Below, in pieces: positions 28,732 through 38,014 of a DNA stretch of 64,000 nt. Made by a program: the position numbers and the translations under genes. The stretch covers positions 1,950,913 to 2,014,912 of the forward strand of contig NZ_AP014509.1 in the NCBI RefSeq assembly GCF_000828655.1. Direction: 5' to 3'. Each line of letters opens with the position of its first letter. Position 1 is the stretch's first letter. The notes below the pieces were generated by a model. That model had not been told where the DNA came from. It did not search any database and was given only the letters and a program-made list of their open reading frames with translations. Source of the DNA: Thermotoga caldifontis AZM44c09 (GTDB lineage: Bacteria; Thermotogota; Thermotogae; Thermotogales; DSM-5069).

Positions 28732-29883
28732 TCAATACCTTATGCGCGGATCGAGCACCGCATACATTATGTCGGCCACCAAATGTGCGATGAGGACGAA
28801 GATGCCAGTGAAGACCAGAAGGCCTATCAACAACGGGGTATCTTGACTGTTGAGCGCTTCCAGATAGGCACGCCCCATTCCGGGCCAGGAGAACATGGTT
28901 TCGGTGATGATACCCCCACCCACCGTGGCACCAAGACTGATGACGAAATTGGTGACAAGAGGTAAAAGCGCATTTCTCGCCGCGTGTTTGTCTCTAACGA
29001 CGCCGTCTGGTAAGCCTTTGGCCTTCGCGGTGGTTATGTAATCTTCCTTTATCACATCGAGCATCGTATCGCGCATGACGAGCATGCTACCGGCAAAAGA
29101 GTACAACGTGAGTGTGAGCACGGGAAGCACCATGTGCTTTATGATATCCCAGGCGTAGATAGAATAGCCTGAGAGGATCCATATCGAAACTGATACAACA
29201 ATCGTGGCAATGGAAGAAACGTAAAGTGTGAGCTTTTTTGCGGGAATCGTCTTGAGTCTGTTGGAAACCAGCAACGCTATTAGAAAAACTATGAGGAAAA
29301 CCAGAGCGTTTGAAAGAAGCCTTATAAAAATCGTTTGGGCGGACAAAGGTGCGTTCTTCCATAAGTTCGGGTCGATGAACTGGTTCAAAGGTAAGATCTT
29401 CAGGATCACACCGAACAACCATATGTTGAAGATGGCGAGCAACGGTAAGAATATCGTCCAGAAAACTATGCCAACGAAGGTGGTCGCTTTGTCCAGCACG
29501 CCACTCCTCTTCCACGCTGCGCGTTTACCAAGGCTGTATCCAAGGGCATACGACACAAGCGTCGAAGTGACGAAAAGAAAAACGGTCCTGGGGAGCCTTT
29601 CAGCGATTATCGTTGTAACCTTCGTGGGAAAGTAAGAAAACGAGATTCCTAGGTCCAGTTTCAGGAAGTTTCTCATGTATATCAAATACCTCATGTGAGC
29701 AGGTTTGTCGAAACCGAACTGCCTCTTCAAATTCTCTCTGATCTCGGGCGTGAGTTTCGGATTGAGAAGGTACTGATCGACAAAACTTCCTGGCATCGCC
29801 TCGATCAACCAGTAGACCACGGTCACGTAGATGAAGAGTAGTATCACTATTTGCAACACTCTTTTTCCCAGAAATTTGAGCAC
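28732..29883 (-). CDS. Opp/Dpp-type ABC transporter permease (OppB-like), enlarged
   Basis: A 383-residue permease, about 50 residues longer than typical OppB. The extra part lies before the conserved DMLDVI/AKGL-type segment: additional hydrophobic spans (LLSNALVFLIVFLIALLV, LYVSSIATIVVSVSIWIL) precede the region with YITTAKAKGLPDGVV, which contacts the ATPases. The C-terminal motif FSWPGMGRAYLEAL is standard. The GTG at 29883 is preceded by GGGAGGAGAT at ideal spacing; the frame continues to 29913 through the terminator hairpin. It is separated from the binding-protein gene by 76 bases. Confidence 0.93.
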   Translation of the reverse strand: MLKFLGKRVLQIVILLFIYVTVVYWLIEAMPGSFVDQYLLNPKLTPEIRENLKRQFGFDKPAHMRYLIYMRNFLKLDLGISFSYFPTKVTTIIAERLPRTVFLFVTSTLVSYALGYSLGKRAAWKRSGVLDKATTFVGIVFWTIFLPLLAIFNIWLFGVILKILPLNQFIDPNLWKNAPLSAQTIFIRLLSNALVFLIVFLIALLVSNRLKTIPAKKLTLYVSSIATIVVSVSIWILSGYSIYAWDIIKHMVLPVLTLTLYSFAGSMLVMRDTMLDVIKEDYITTAKAKGLPDGVVRDKHAARNALLPLVTNFVISLGATVGGGIITETMFSWPGMGRAYLEALNSQDTPLLIGLLVFTGIFVLIAHLVADIMYAVLDPRIRY

Positions 29884-29903
29884 GCGCGATCTCCTCCCTT
29901 TCC

Positions 29904-29935
29904 AAAAACCCAACCGCCCGGAGAGGGCGGTTGGG
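29904..29935 (-). terminator. intra-operon terminator between binding protein and permease genes
   Basis: A perfect 11-bp stem (29909-29919 with 29925-29935; CCCAACCGCCC and its complement) with a 5-base loop is followed on the minus strand by TTTTT (29908-29904). It lies directly after the binding-protein stop and ends just upstream of the oppB ribosome-binding site. It should stop most transcripts and leave a minority to read into the permease and ATPase genes, giving an excess of binding protein. Confidence 0.88.
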
Positions 29936-29959
29936 AAATCCTACGAGTCTAACGTTCCA

Positions 29960-31792
29960 TCACTGAGCAGCTTTGACCAGAGCGGGAACACCACTGACGT
30001 ACTGCAATCCAGACAGTGTTTGCTCGTACGGGAAGACGATCTGATCAATCCTGTAAGCTTCGATGATCGGTGTGTCGAAGAGGACGATGTAGGGCAGATC
30101 TTCCGCCAGGATTTCCTGCAGCTTGAAGCCAAGTTCTCTCGCTTTGTTTATGTCAGAAGCGGCAAGGAACTCATCAGCGAGCTTGTCGAACTCTGGATTG
30201 TTGTAGCCAGCTGCGTTGAAGTCACCAACACCAGCGCGCTTGCTGTGGAAGAAGTCCGCCATGTGGTCTGGATAATATCCCAAGCTCCAACCGAGCATGT
30301 AGATATCGAAGTTGAACGGTTCGTCCCAGACCCTCTGCACGATGTAGTTGAAATCGACCAGGTTGGCTTTGATGGGTATACCAATTTCGTTGGCCCATCT
30401 TTCGATGTAGAGTGCCATCGTCGCCCTCATCGGATCGTAGCCGGTACCGGGAGCAAGCAATTCAATCTGCTCAATCCTCTGTCCATTCGGTGCGATGAGG
30501 CCCCTACCCTGTCTAACCACGTTGTTGCCCTCGATCTTCGGTTCAACAACCCATTTGAAGCCCGCTTTCTTGAGCAATTCTATGGCGAGTTTTCTTCTCT
30601 CACCGTAGCTGAGACCGTAACCGGGCGTGAGTTCTGGAACCTTCGGGTTGTACCAGAACGCGTTTCCAACGGGCACCACGCTGTACTGCGGGAACGCCTG
30701 ACCACCGAGCACTCTGGAGCACAGGAACTCTCTGTCGATGAGCGCCGCTATGGCCTGCCTGAACTCTTTGATGTTCATCGGATACCTTCTCATGTTGAAG
30801 CACATGTACCTGAAGCCGTTGGTCGTGTTGCTGATGACCTTCACACCGCTCGCCTTGGCCAGCTGGTCTGCCTCGCCTTTCTGCAGACCGAGCGAGTTGA
30901 ACACGAAGCTGACATCACCGTTGATCAGTGCCGTGATCGCGGCAGCCCTGTTCAGATAGATTCTGTAAATGATGTCATCGACATACGGACCGGTGACGAG
31001 CTCGAGCATCTTTTCACCGGTGGGTTCTCCGTAGCCAACCCAGTGGAAGCCCGTGTTGGGATTCTTGATCTCAACGGCTCCGTTCTTGTAGAGAATCAGC
31101 GTGCTTCCTCTGTCGAAATAGTCAGGTCTTGCAGCCTGTTGTACGAACGCACCTTTTTCCCATTTGACGAGCTTGAACGGGCCTATGATGGGCTCGTCGG
31201 AATTGTCGTAGTTGTAGAGTGTCTGCAGCGGAGCACCGGTCTTCAAAGCTTCCTGAACTTTTGGCTCCCAGTACTTCTTTTGCAGTATGGGCGCCATCAG
31301 AGCTCCAAAGTTTGCCTTGGCCAAACTCGGCTGGGTGAAGTACACCTTCACTGTGAAATCGTCAACTTTTTCTGCCTTGACAAAGTAGTCTGGATCGATC
31401 ATGCTCGCCCAGTTTCCACCCAGGCCGTATTCCTTGATGAGCTTCAACACCGTGTTCATCGTCCAAACAACGTCATCTGCCGTGAACTTCGTCCCATCGG
31501 ACCACACAACATCCTGTCTGAGTGGAATCGTGTAGACCCACAGGTCCCCTTCCTGTTCGATCTTCGGAAGGTCCGCTGCCAGGCTCGGGATCCAGTCAAA
31601 CCTCACGTCGGAATAACCGTAGAGTGCCCCGTACCAGGTCCCGAGTACGTAGCTGTTCCAGACCGTGGCGTTCGGTCCGTAGTGGTTCCACGGGTTCAGA
31701 GTTTTTGGCTCCTGCAAGAGCGCCCAGTTGAGCGTTTGTGCGAAGACTGAGAGCACAGCGAGAATCACAGCAAATACCAGCAGTTTCTTCAT
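29960..31792 (-). CDS. extracellular solute-binding protein, family 5 (OppA-like)
   Basis: A 610-residue binding protein for an Opp/Dpp-type importer. A signal peptide (MKKLLVFAVILAVLSVFAQT) is present with no lipobox cysteine, so the product should be secreted into the periplasm rather than lipid-anchored. SBP_bac_5 features follow: NWALLQEPKTLNPW, VWSDGTKFTADDVVWT, and FRQAIAALIDREF. In Thermotogales, proteins of this class often bind oligosaccharides rather than peptides; the ligand here is unknown, although linkage to sugar or peptide genes is absent. A strong promoter and a GGGAGGT site precede it. Confidence 0.95.
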   Translation of the reverse strand: MKKLLVFAVILAVLSVFAQTLNWALLQEPKTLNPWNHYGPNATVWNSYVLGTWYGALYGYSDVRFDWIPSLAADLPKIEQEGDLWVYTIPLRQDVVWSDGTKFTADDVVWTMNTVLKLIKEYGLGGNWASMIDPDYFVKAEKVDDFTVKVYFTQPSLAKANFGALMAPILQKKYWEPKVQEALKTGAPLQTLYNYDNSDEPIIGPFKLVKWEKGAFVQQAARPDYFDRGSTLILYKNGAVEIKNPNTGFHWVGYGEPTGEKMLELVTGPYVDDIIYRIYLNRAAAITALINGDVSFVFNSLGLQKGEADQLAKASGVKVISNTTNGFRYMCFNMRRYPMNIKEFRQAIAALIDREFLCSRVLGGQAFPQYSVVPVGNAFWYNPKVPELTPGYGLSYGERRKLAIELLKKAGFKWVVEPKIEGNNVVRQGRGLIAPNGQRIEQIELLAPGTGYDPMRATMALYIERWANEIGIPIKANLVDFNYIVQRVWDEPFNFDIYMLGWSLGYYPDHMADFFHSKRAGVGDFNAAGYNNPEFDKLADEFLAASDINKARELGFKLQEILAEDLPYIVLFDTPIIEAYRIDQIVFPYEQTLSGLQYVSGVPALVKAAQ

Positions 31793-31830
31793 TCCCTCTA
31801 CCTCCCTTCACAAGGTTTTGGGTTCGCATA

Positions 31831-31858
31831 ATTATAATACCACATGTTAGCCAGACAA
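31831..31858 (-). promoter_or_regulatory. promoter of the oppA-like operon
   Basis: On the minus strand TTGTCT (31858-31853) and a perfect TATAAT (31836-31831) are separated by 16 bases. The -35 abuts the kbl stop codon, and the oppA start lies 38 bases downstream. Confidence 0.78.
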
Positions 31859-33097
31859 TCACACGTTCCAGCGTTCTTTTCTGTACTTCTCGAGCACGCT
31901 CAGAACGTAATCAATGTCTGCTGGGGTGTGGTCCGCGTTGATCTGGAACCTTATCGTTTCGTCTCCCTTAGGGACCACCGGGTAGTTCAAACCCGTCGCG
32001 AGCACACCGTGTTCGATCAGGTAGTTCACCAGATCCGCCGTTTTCTTCGTGTCCCTGACGAGGAGCGGTACGATGGGATGTTCGCTTTCGATCGTCTCGT
32101 AACCCAATCTGATCAGACCTTCACGGAACCTCCTCGCCAAGCCTCTCAGATAAGAGAGTCGTTCCCTTCCCTCCTGGCTATCCAGAATCTGCAGAACCTT
32201 CAACGCGCAGGCGGCCTCGGCGGGCGTGATCGGGTTCGAGTATATGTACGTGATCGCTTTTTCTCTCAGATAAGTGATTATCGTTTCACTCGAGACAACG
32301 TAGCCACCGTTGACACCGAAGGCCTTACCGAGCGTTCCTACGAGAAGGTCCGCCCTGCCGTTGGTGACTTCCTCCGTTCCCCTACCCGTCGGGCCGAAGG
32401 CGCCCACGCCGTGTGAGTCGTCCACGACGGTGATGATGTTCTGAGGGAAATGATGATCGTACTTCTCTGCAAGTCTCTGAATCACGTCGAGCGGTGCGTA
32501 ATCTCCCCTCATACTGAAGACCCCATCCGTCACTATGATCAACCTTTCAGCCTTGTTGATGCTCTGAACGATCTTTTCTTCAAGGTCTTTCATGTCCAGA
32601 TGTTTATAAATGAACCTCTCCTTTGGACGGGCCAGCCTTATGGCGTTTATGATGCAGTTGTGGTTCAGCTCGTCGCTGATCACTATCGTTTCGGGCGTGA
32701 CGAGCGACGCTATGACACCTATCACCGTCACGTATGCGGCACTGTAGATCATGGCTTCTTCCCGTCCGTGGAACCGTGCCAGGGCCTTTTCCAGGTCTCT
32801 GTGTGGCTGGAAAGTTCCACTTATGAACCTGACGGCACCGGGTCCAACCCCGAACCTCCGTGCGGTCTCTTCCTCGACCTTTATGATGTCCTCTCTCAAA
32901 GACATTCCAAGGTACGAATTCGAGTTCATCCTTATGAACTCTTTGTCTCCGAAGCCTTTGATCAGATACCTTGGACCTTTGCCATTGGCTGGTTTTTTCA
33001 CATCCACTATTATGAACTCTTTTCCCTTCGCCCTTCCTTCACTTCTGAGTTGTTCGAGTTCCGCATTCAGAACCTTTTCCAATCTATCTGTCGCCAA
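31859..33097 (-). CDS. kbl: 2-amino-3-ketobutyrate CoA ligase (glycine C-acetyltransferase)
   Basis: A PLP enzyme that splits 2-amino-3-ketobutyrate with CoA into glycine and acetyl-CoA. The 412-residue product of the alpha-oxoamine synthase family has NSNSYLGMS near the start, DDSHGVGAFG, and the PLP lysine in VGTLGKAFGVNGG. The long upstream frame is rejected: GGAGGAGGTGG sits five bases before a TTG at 33097, so translation starts there. It is divergent from tdh, which makes its substrate from threonine; together they form the Tdh-Kbl threonine degradation pathway. Sequence alone does not exclude related synthases such as BioF, but the context favours Kbl. Confidence 0.93.
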   Translation of the reverse strand: MATDRLEKVLNAELEQLRSEGRAKGKEFIIVDVKKPANGKGPRYLIKGFGDKEFIRMNSNSYLGMSLREDIIKVEEETARRFGVGPGAVRFISGTFQPHRDLEKALARFHGREEAMIYSAAYVTVIGVIASLVTPETIVISDELNHNCIINAIRLARPKERFIYKHLDMKDLEEKIVQSINKAERLIIVTDGVFSMRGDYAPLDVIQRLAEKYDHHFPQNIITVVDDSHGVGAFGPTGRGTEEVTNGRADLLVGTLGKAFGVNGGYVVSSETIITYLREKAITYIYSNPITPAEAACALKVLQILDSQEGRERLSYLRGLARRFREGLIRLGYETIESEHPIVPLLVRDTKKTADLVNYLIEHGVLATGLNYPVVPKGDETIRFQINADHTPADIDYVLSVLEKYRKERWNV

Positions 33098-33119
33098 GAA
33101 TTCCACCTCCTCCGAACCC

Positions 33120-33125
33120 ATTATA
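33120..33125 (-). promoter_or_regulatory. -10 element for kbl in the divergent kbl/tdh gap
   Basis: A perfect TATAAT on the minus strand lies 22 bases before the TTG start of kbl. No convincing -35 is visible at 16-18 bases. The gap to tdh is 88 bases and could also hold a divergent promoter (TACACT at 33155-33160 is a weak candidate for tdh). Confidence 0.5.
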
Positions 33126-33185
33126 CAATGTTTCGTTTTTGAATCCGTTTGTTGTACACTGTGTGGTGGAAGAGGAGGGATAGAG

Positions 33186-34244
33186 ATGAAAGCGTTGATG
33201 AAAACATCCATGGCGGAAGGTCTGACGATGGTGGAGGTACCGGAACCCGGTGAACCCGGGCCGACCGAAGTCCTGATCAGGGTGAAAACGGCTTCCATAT
33301 GTGGCTCCGACGTGCACATCTTCAGATGGGATAGCTGGGCACAGAGTCGCATAAAACCCCCCCTCATCATCGGTCACGAGTTCTCCGGGATCGTTGAACG
33401 GGTCGGGGAAGCCGTTCAAACTGTCAAGGTCGGAGATTACGTCGCCTGTGAAACTCACATACCATGTCTGAGCTGTGTTCAGTGCCGCACGAACAGGATG
33501 CACGTCTGCCGAAACATGAAAATTCTCGGCGTCGACACCAACGGAGCTTTTGCAGAATACGTGAAGGTGCCACAAACAGTCGTGTGGAAGTTGTCGAAAG
33601 AGATCGATCCCATCTTCGCATCTGTGATGGAACCTTTCGGTAACGCTGTTCACACAGCGCTCGTCGAAGATCTAACGGGTAAAGTTGTCCTCATCAGCGG
33701 TGTGGGACCCATAGGTGCCATGGCGATACAGGTGGCGAAGGTTTCTGGAGCCGCTCTGGTCATCGCCTCGGAGATAAAGGATTACAGAAAAGCCCTCGCG
33801 CTGAAAAACGGTGCGGATATCGTGATAGATCCCACAAGGGAAGATCTCGAAGATAGGGTGATGCGTTTGACCGAAGGAAACGGTGTCGATGTCTTTCTCG
33901 AAATGTCCGGTAGCGTGGACGCACTCAAGCAGGGCTTGAAGGTGACGACCAACGGTGGAACGGTGGCGATCCTGGGACTGTATGGAAAAGAGATCTCATT
34001 CAACGTGGACGAGCTGGTCACGTTCAAGGCCCTCAAGGTCTTCGGCATAACGGGAAGAAAAATGTTCGAGACGTGGTACATAGCCGATAGACTCTTGAAA
34101 CACAAAAGGATCGATCTCTCAAAGGTTGTCACCCACGTGATCAGCTTTGACGAGTGGGAATATGGATTCGAATTGATGATGAAGGGAGAATGCGGCAAGG
34201 TGGTCATGAAGTTCGATCATTCGATCATCAAAAGGTACGGATAG
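33186..34244 (+). CDS. tdh: L-threonine 3-dehydrogenase
   Basis: A zinc-dependent medium-chain dehydrogenase that oxidises threonine to 2-amino-3-ketobutyrate. The 352-residue product has catalytic-zinc residues C39 (ICGSDVH), H64 and E65 (GHEFSG), and a structural zinc lobe C-x2-C-x2-C-x7-C (C94, C97, C100, C108). The NAD-binding motif is SGVGPIGAMA. The ATG at 33186 follows AGAGGAGGGA. A sorbitol-type dehydrogenase is a possible alternative on sequence, but the divergent kbl gene supports threonine dehydrogenase. Its end overlaps convergent fakA by 28 bases. Confidence 0.93.
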   Translation: MKALMKTSMAEGLTMVEVPEPGEPGPTEVLIRVKTASICGSDVHIFRWDSWAQSRIKPPLIIGHEFSGIVERVGEAVQTVKVGDYVACETHIPCLSCVQCRTNRMHVCRNMKILGVDTNGAFAEYVKVPQTVVWKLSKEIDPIFASVMEPFGNAVHTALVEDLTGKVVLISGVGPIGAMAIQVAKVSGAALVIASEIKDYRKALALKNGADIVIDPTREDLEDRVMRLTEGNGVDVFLEMSGSVDALKQGLKVTTNGGTVAILGLYGKEISFNVDELVTFKALKVFGITGRKMFETWYIADRLLKHKRIDLSKVVTHVISFDEWEYGFELMMKGECGKVVMKFDHSIIKRYG

Positions 34245-35818
34245 TGCGGCTGACCACCTTCATGAATGTCTATCTGCGGGTTGTCCATGACTTTTCTGAA
34301 AACGCTTTCCAGGATGGCCACCTCTTCGTCGGTGGCCTCCTGTCCTTTGAAGATGGTGACGACCTCCCTGTTTCTCAAATCCAGCGACAGCAGCGCCCTG
34401 TGCAACGCCTGCTTCAGTGATTGGCCGTGGGCGATCAGTGACTTACCTTTCAGGACCATGTACTCGCCCTTCTTGATCTTCGTACCGTTGTGTTTTGCAT
34501 CCCTGACAGCCCTCGTGATGCTGAGAGCTATGATGTACTTCGCGGCCTCGTTGAATTTATCGGTGAGAACGTCCTCAGATTCGTTCGGATCGAAGGCCAT
34601 CATGGCGGAGATACACTCCTGAACGGTGTTGGTGGGTATCAGAATGACTTTCTTACCGTTTATCTGCTCTGCGGCTTGCCTGGCAGCCATGTGAATGTTC
34701 GGATTGTTCGGGAAAACGAAGACCACATCCGCGTTGACCCTCTCGATGGCGATCTTCAGATCTGCCGTGCTGGGGTTCATGGTCTGTCCGCCCCTGACGA
34801 TCTGATCAACACCCAGATTCCTCAGTACCGCGGTTATGCCCTGACCCGGTGAGACAGCCACAAAACCGTACTTTCTCCTCGGTTCACTCTGCTGGACAAG
34901 GTGCTCGTGCTGAAGCTTCATGTTGTCTATCTTCACCTTCAGCAGTTCGCCGTACTTCAGAGCTTCCTCTATGACCACGCCGGGGTTGTTCGTATGAACG
35001 TGAGTCTTCAGAATCGCAGAATCGTGCACAACGACGGCTGAGTCTCCAACGCTCTCGAGAAAGCTCCTGAATTTTTCTACCTCGGTGTCGGAAAAATTGT
35101 TTTCCCTCTTTATCATGACCTCGGTGCAGTACTGGAAAGTCAGTTCTTCGATTGGAAGTTCTACCGTCACTTCTCCGCTCTTGGTCGCGACCAGCTCCAA
35201 GTTGGCCTGCTCACCGAGTGAGGCGGCGTGGAAACCTTTGAATATGTAGAACAATCCCTTTGCACCTGCATCCACCACGTTCGCCTCTCTGAGCACGGGC
35301 AAAAGCTTTGGTGTCTCTCTCACGGCCTGCTCCGCAACCTGGACGATCCAGCCAAAGACTTCGGGAAAATCTTGAAAACTCGCGGCCTCTTCCGATCGTT
35401 CGACAATCCTCCTCAGCACAGTGAGGATCGTACCCTCAACCGGTTTCATCACGGATTTGTAGGCCACGTTCTTTGCCTCTCTGATCATGCCGAGAATGTC
35501 CTGCGGTTCCAGAGCTTTCTTCTTCTCACAATAGACCGCAAAGCCTCGAAATATCTGTGAAAGGATCACACCAGAATTTCCGCGTGCTCCCATCAACGTG
35601 CCGTTCTTGATGGCGTCCATAACGGACTTCAGGTCCGTTTTTGTCAGTTGCTCTAAGTATTTACATCCTTCGCGCATGGTCGCAAGCATGTTCGAACCTG
35701 TGTCTCCGTCGGGCACGGGGAAGACGTTGAGTGCGTTCAGCTCGTCCACATGGAGGGCAAGTTCTTCTGTTGCCTTCTCGAACGCAAGCTTCATGAACTT
35801 CCCGTTCACCTTTGGCAA
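34217..35818 (-). CDS. fakA: DAK2-domain fatty acid kinase subunit FakA-like
   Basis: A 533-residue protein with an N-terminal DAK-like ATP-binding domain (NVFPVPDGDTGSNM at about residues 31-45, then MGARGNSGVILSQIFRGF and DAGAKGLFYIFKGF) and a C-terminal half of the YloV/FakA type. In Firmicutes FakA phosphorylates fatty acids held by DegV-like FakB proteins. No FakB is in the window. The TTG at 35818 follows GAGGAGGTG at seven bases. The Asp23 gene upstream is its usual neighbour (yqhY/yloU-yloV arrangement). Last gene of a nine-gene operon. Confidence 0.88.
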   Translation of the reverse strand: MPKVNGKFMKLAFEKATEELALHVDELNALNVFPVPDGDTGSNMLATMREGCKYLEQLTKTDLKSVMDAIKNGTLMGARGNSGVILSQIFRGFAVYCEKKKALEPQDILGMIREAKNVAYKSVMKPVEGTILTVLRRIVERSEEAASFQDFPEVFGWIVQVAEQAVRETPKLLPVLREANVVDAGAKGLFYIFKGFHAASLGEQANLELVATKSGEVTVELPIEELTFQYCTEVMIKRENNFSDTEVEKFRSFLESVGDSAVVVHDSAILKTHVHTNNPGVVIEEALKYGELLKVKIDNMKLQHEHLVQQSEPRRKYGFVAVSPGQGITAVLRNLGVDQIVRGGQTMNPSTADLKIAIERVNADVVFVFPNNPNIHMAARQAAEQINGKKVILIPTNTVQECISAMMAFDPNESEDVLTDKFNEAAKYIIALSITRAVRDAKHNGTKIKKGEYMVLKGKSLIAHGQSLKQALHRALLSLDLRNREVVTIFKGQEATDEEVAILESVFRKVMDNPQIDIHEGGQPHYPYLLMIE

Positions 35819-35832
35819 GCCTGAGCACCTCC

Positions 35833-36165
35833 TCAGCGAACCCCTGTCACGTGCACGTTGACCTCAACGTCCTCGTAACCACCTATATTTCGCATGACGT
35901 GAGACACACTCTCCATTATGTTCTTCGCCACCTCGGTGACCTTCACACCGTACTCGACCTCGATGTAGATGTCAACAACGATCTTGCCATTTTCAAGCTC
36001 TTCGACCTTGATACGTTCCTCTTCTTTCTCACCGAAAAGTTTCCCAAAAAAACTCTCTGAATCGATTTTCACAGGTCCATAACTCTGGAGTGTCGCTATG
36101 TATGCAAGCTTCTTGAGTGCTTTCAAACTTATTTCAAGATCTCCATATTCCAGCTTGATCACCAC
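35833..36165 (-). CDS. Asp23/Gls24-family envelope stress protein
   Basis: A 110-residue Asp23 (DUF322) domain protein, with the start LEYGDLEISLKALKKLAYIAT, the central VVDIYIEVEYGVKVTEVA, and the end VNVHVTGVR. Family members associate with the envelope and are often encoded beside fakA, as here. Start choice: GTG at 36165 lies eight bases after AGGAGG, whereas the TTG at 36174 abuts it. It overlaps the end of dxs by 32 bases. Confidence 0.9.
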   Translation of the reverse strand: MVIKLEYGDLEISLKALKKLAYIATLQSYGPVKIDSESFFGKLFGEKEEERIKVEELENGKIVVDIYIEVEYGVKVTEVAKNIMESVSHVMRNIGGYEDVEVNVHVTGVR

Positions 36166-38014
36166 AGGTACCAACCTCCTTTCTCAAGAATGATACCACA
36201 CGTTCGCGAATGCCTTCCGGATCGAGTCCTTTCAGCTTCAAAAGTTCCTCTCTGCTACCGTGTGACACGAACTCATCGTTGATCCCCACGATGAGTACAC
36301 TCCCGCGCCAACCTTTTCTGTTCAGACAGCTCAGCACGGATTCTCCGAATCCACCGCTGACGATACCCTCTTCCACGGTTACAATCAGTTCGTGAGTTTC
36401 TGCCACCCTCTCCAGCGTGGTTTCGTCCAACGGTTTAACGCATCGTACGTAAACGACGGTGGCATCGAGATCAGCCTTCAAAGCGTTCTGCACCATCGTG
36501 CCAACGGCCAGGATGGCCACGTTTTTCCCCTCTTTGACTATCTCCCAGCGGAATGGATCAATCAAAGCCGATTTTTTCCACATATCGTCGAAGTTTCCTT
36601 CCTCTGCCTGCCTGGGATACCTGATCGCCACGACTCCTTTTACATCCTTCTCCACAACCGATCTCAGCACATTGATCAGTTCCTGCAGACAACACGGAGC
36701 GAATATCTTACTGTTCGGCACAGTCCTGAAAAAGGCTATGTCGAACACCCCGTGGTGCGTTGGTCCGTCCTCCCCCACCAGTCCCGCACGGTCCACAGCG
36801 AAAATCACGTTCAGATCCTGCAAAGCTACGTCGTGGATGATCTGATCGTACGCGCGCTGTAAAAACGTCGAGTAAATCGCGACGATTGGTCTGAATCCAG
36901 CAATCGCGAGTCCAGCCGCGAACGTCACGCAGGATTGCTCGGTGATGCCGAGATCGACGAACCTGTCCGGAAACACCTCCGAAAACTTCCTCAACCCCGT
37001 TCCATCGGGCATAGCTGCGGTTATGGCGAACAGTCTTTCATCCTTCCGAGCCAATCTGACGAGAGTCTCTCCGAAAACATCACTGTAAGAGAGCCAGCCC
37101 TCTCTGACGACTGGCTCTCCCGATTCTGGGTCGAACCTCGGTGAGCTGTGGAAGAACACGCAGTTCTCCTCGGCCGGTTTGTAACCTTTGCCTTTCTGTG
37201 TGACGACGTGCACCACCACGGGATAATCGTAATCTTTGATCCTCTCGAACATCTCGACAAGCAATTTCAGATCGTGCCCATCGACGGGTCCTATGTGCTT
37301 CAAGCCCAGGGCCTCAAAGAAATCGATTCCTTGAATGAACTGTTTCAGGCCTTCTCTGAACCTTTTCAATTCCTCTTCCAGGTTTTTACCCGTAGAGGAA
37401 GCAGACAGCACTTTTTTCACGAGGTTTTTGAACATCACGTACGCCTGACTCGTGCGCAATCTCGCGAAAGCCTCGGACAGAGCACCAACGTTCTTCGAGA
37501 TGGACATACCGTTGTCGTTCAGGACGATTTTCAGTTTCGAGTTCAAACTCTTCAGCTGGTTCAGACTCTCCAGGGTCTCACCGTTGGTCAGTGCGCCATC
37601 ACCGAGAACGACGATGACGTTCTTCTTTTGTCCCAGCAGGTTCAAGGCTTTCTCGATACCGAGGGCAGCAGCGATCGCAGTTCCTGCATGGCCCGCACCG
37701 AACCTGTCGAATGCGCTCTCTTTGATGGAATTGAAGCCACTTATGCCTCCAAGCTTTCTCAGTGTGGAGAATTGTTCCCACCTGTAAGTCAAGAGTTTGT
37801 GCGCATAACATTGATGAGAAGTGTCCCAAACGATGATGTTTTCCCTCGGGTCGAACACCTTGTAGAGTGCAAGTGTGAGTTCCACCACACCCAGATTTGA
37901 CGCCAGATGCCCCCCGTTCTGGGAAACGACCTCGATTATCCTTTTTCTTATCAATTCAGCGAAGCGCTCAAGGTCTTCGATTCGCGCATCCTTAAGTTGG
38001 TCTATCGTTATCAC
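36134..38014 (-). CDS. dxs: 1-deoxy-D-xylulose-5-phosphate synthase
   Basis: A TPP enzyme joining pyruvate and glyceraldehyde-3-phosphate, the entry step of the non-mevalonate isoprenoid pathway. The 626-residue product has VWDTSHQCYAHKLLT, the TPP motif GDGAL...N (VVLGDGALTNGETLE), and the transketolase-type C-terminal half with DRAGLVGEDGPTHHG. It starts with GTG inside xseB, with GGGAGAGA before it. The xseA-xseB-dxs order resembles the xseB-ispA-dxs clusters of other bacteria; no ispA is present here. Confidence 0.97.
   Translation of the reverse strand: MITIDQLKDARIEDLERFAELIRKRIIEVVSQNGGHLASNLGVVELTLALYKVFDPRENIIVWDTSHQCYAHKLLTYRWEQFSTLRKLGGISGFNSIKESAFDRFGAGHAGTAIAAALGIEKALNLLGQKKNVIVVLGDGALTNGETLESLNQLKSLNSKLKIVLNDNGMSISKNVGALSEAFARLRTSQAYVMFKNLVKKVLSASSTGKNLEEELKRFREGLKQFIQGIDFFEALGLKHIGPVDGHDLKLLVEMFERIKDYDYPVVVHVVTQKGKGYKPAEENCVFFHSSPRFDPESGEPVVREGWLSYSDVFGETLVRLARKDERLFAITAAMPDGTGLRKFSEVFPDRFVDLGITEQSCVTFAAGLAIAGFRPIVAIYSTFLQRAYDQIIHDVALQDLNVIFAVDRAGLVGEDGPTHHGVFDIAFFRTVPNSKIFAPCCLQELINVLRSVVEKDVKGVVAIRYPRQAEEGNFDDMWKKSALIDPFRWEIVKEGKNVAILAVGTMVQNALKADLDATVVYVRCVKPLDETTLERVAETHELIVTVEEGIVSGGFGESVLSCLNRKGWRGSVLIVGINDEFVSHGSREELLKLKGLDPEGIRERVVSFLRKEVGTCGDQAGIWRS

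Noticed and set aside
31859..33370. 503-residue version of Kbl with an N-terminal extension
   Set aside because: The extension reads antisense through the start of tdh and the promoter region; the TTG at 33097 has a near-perfect ribosome-binding site.
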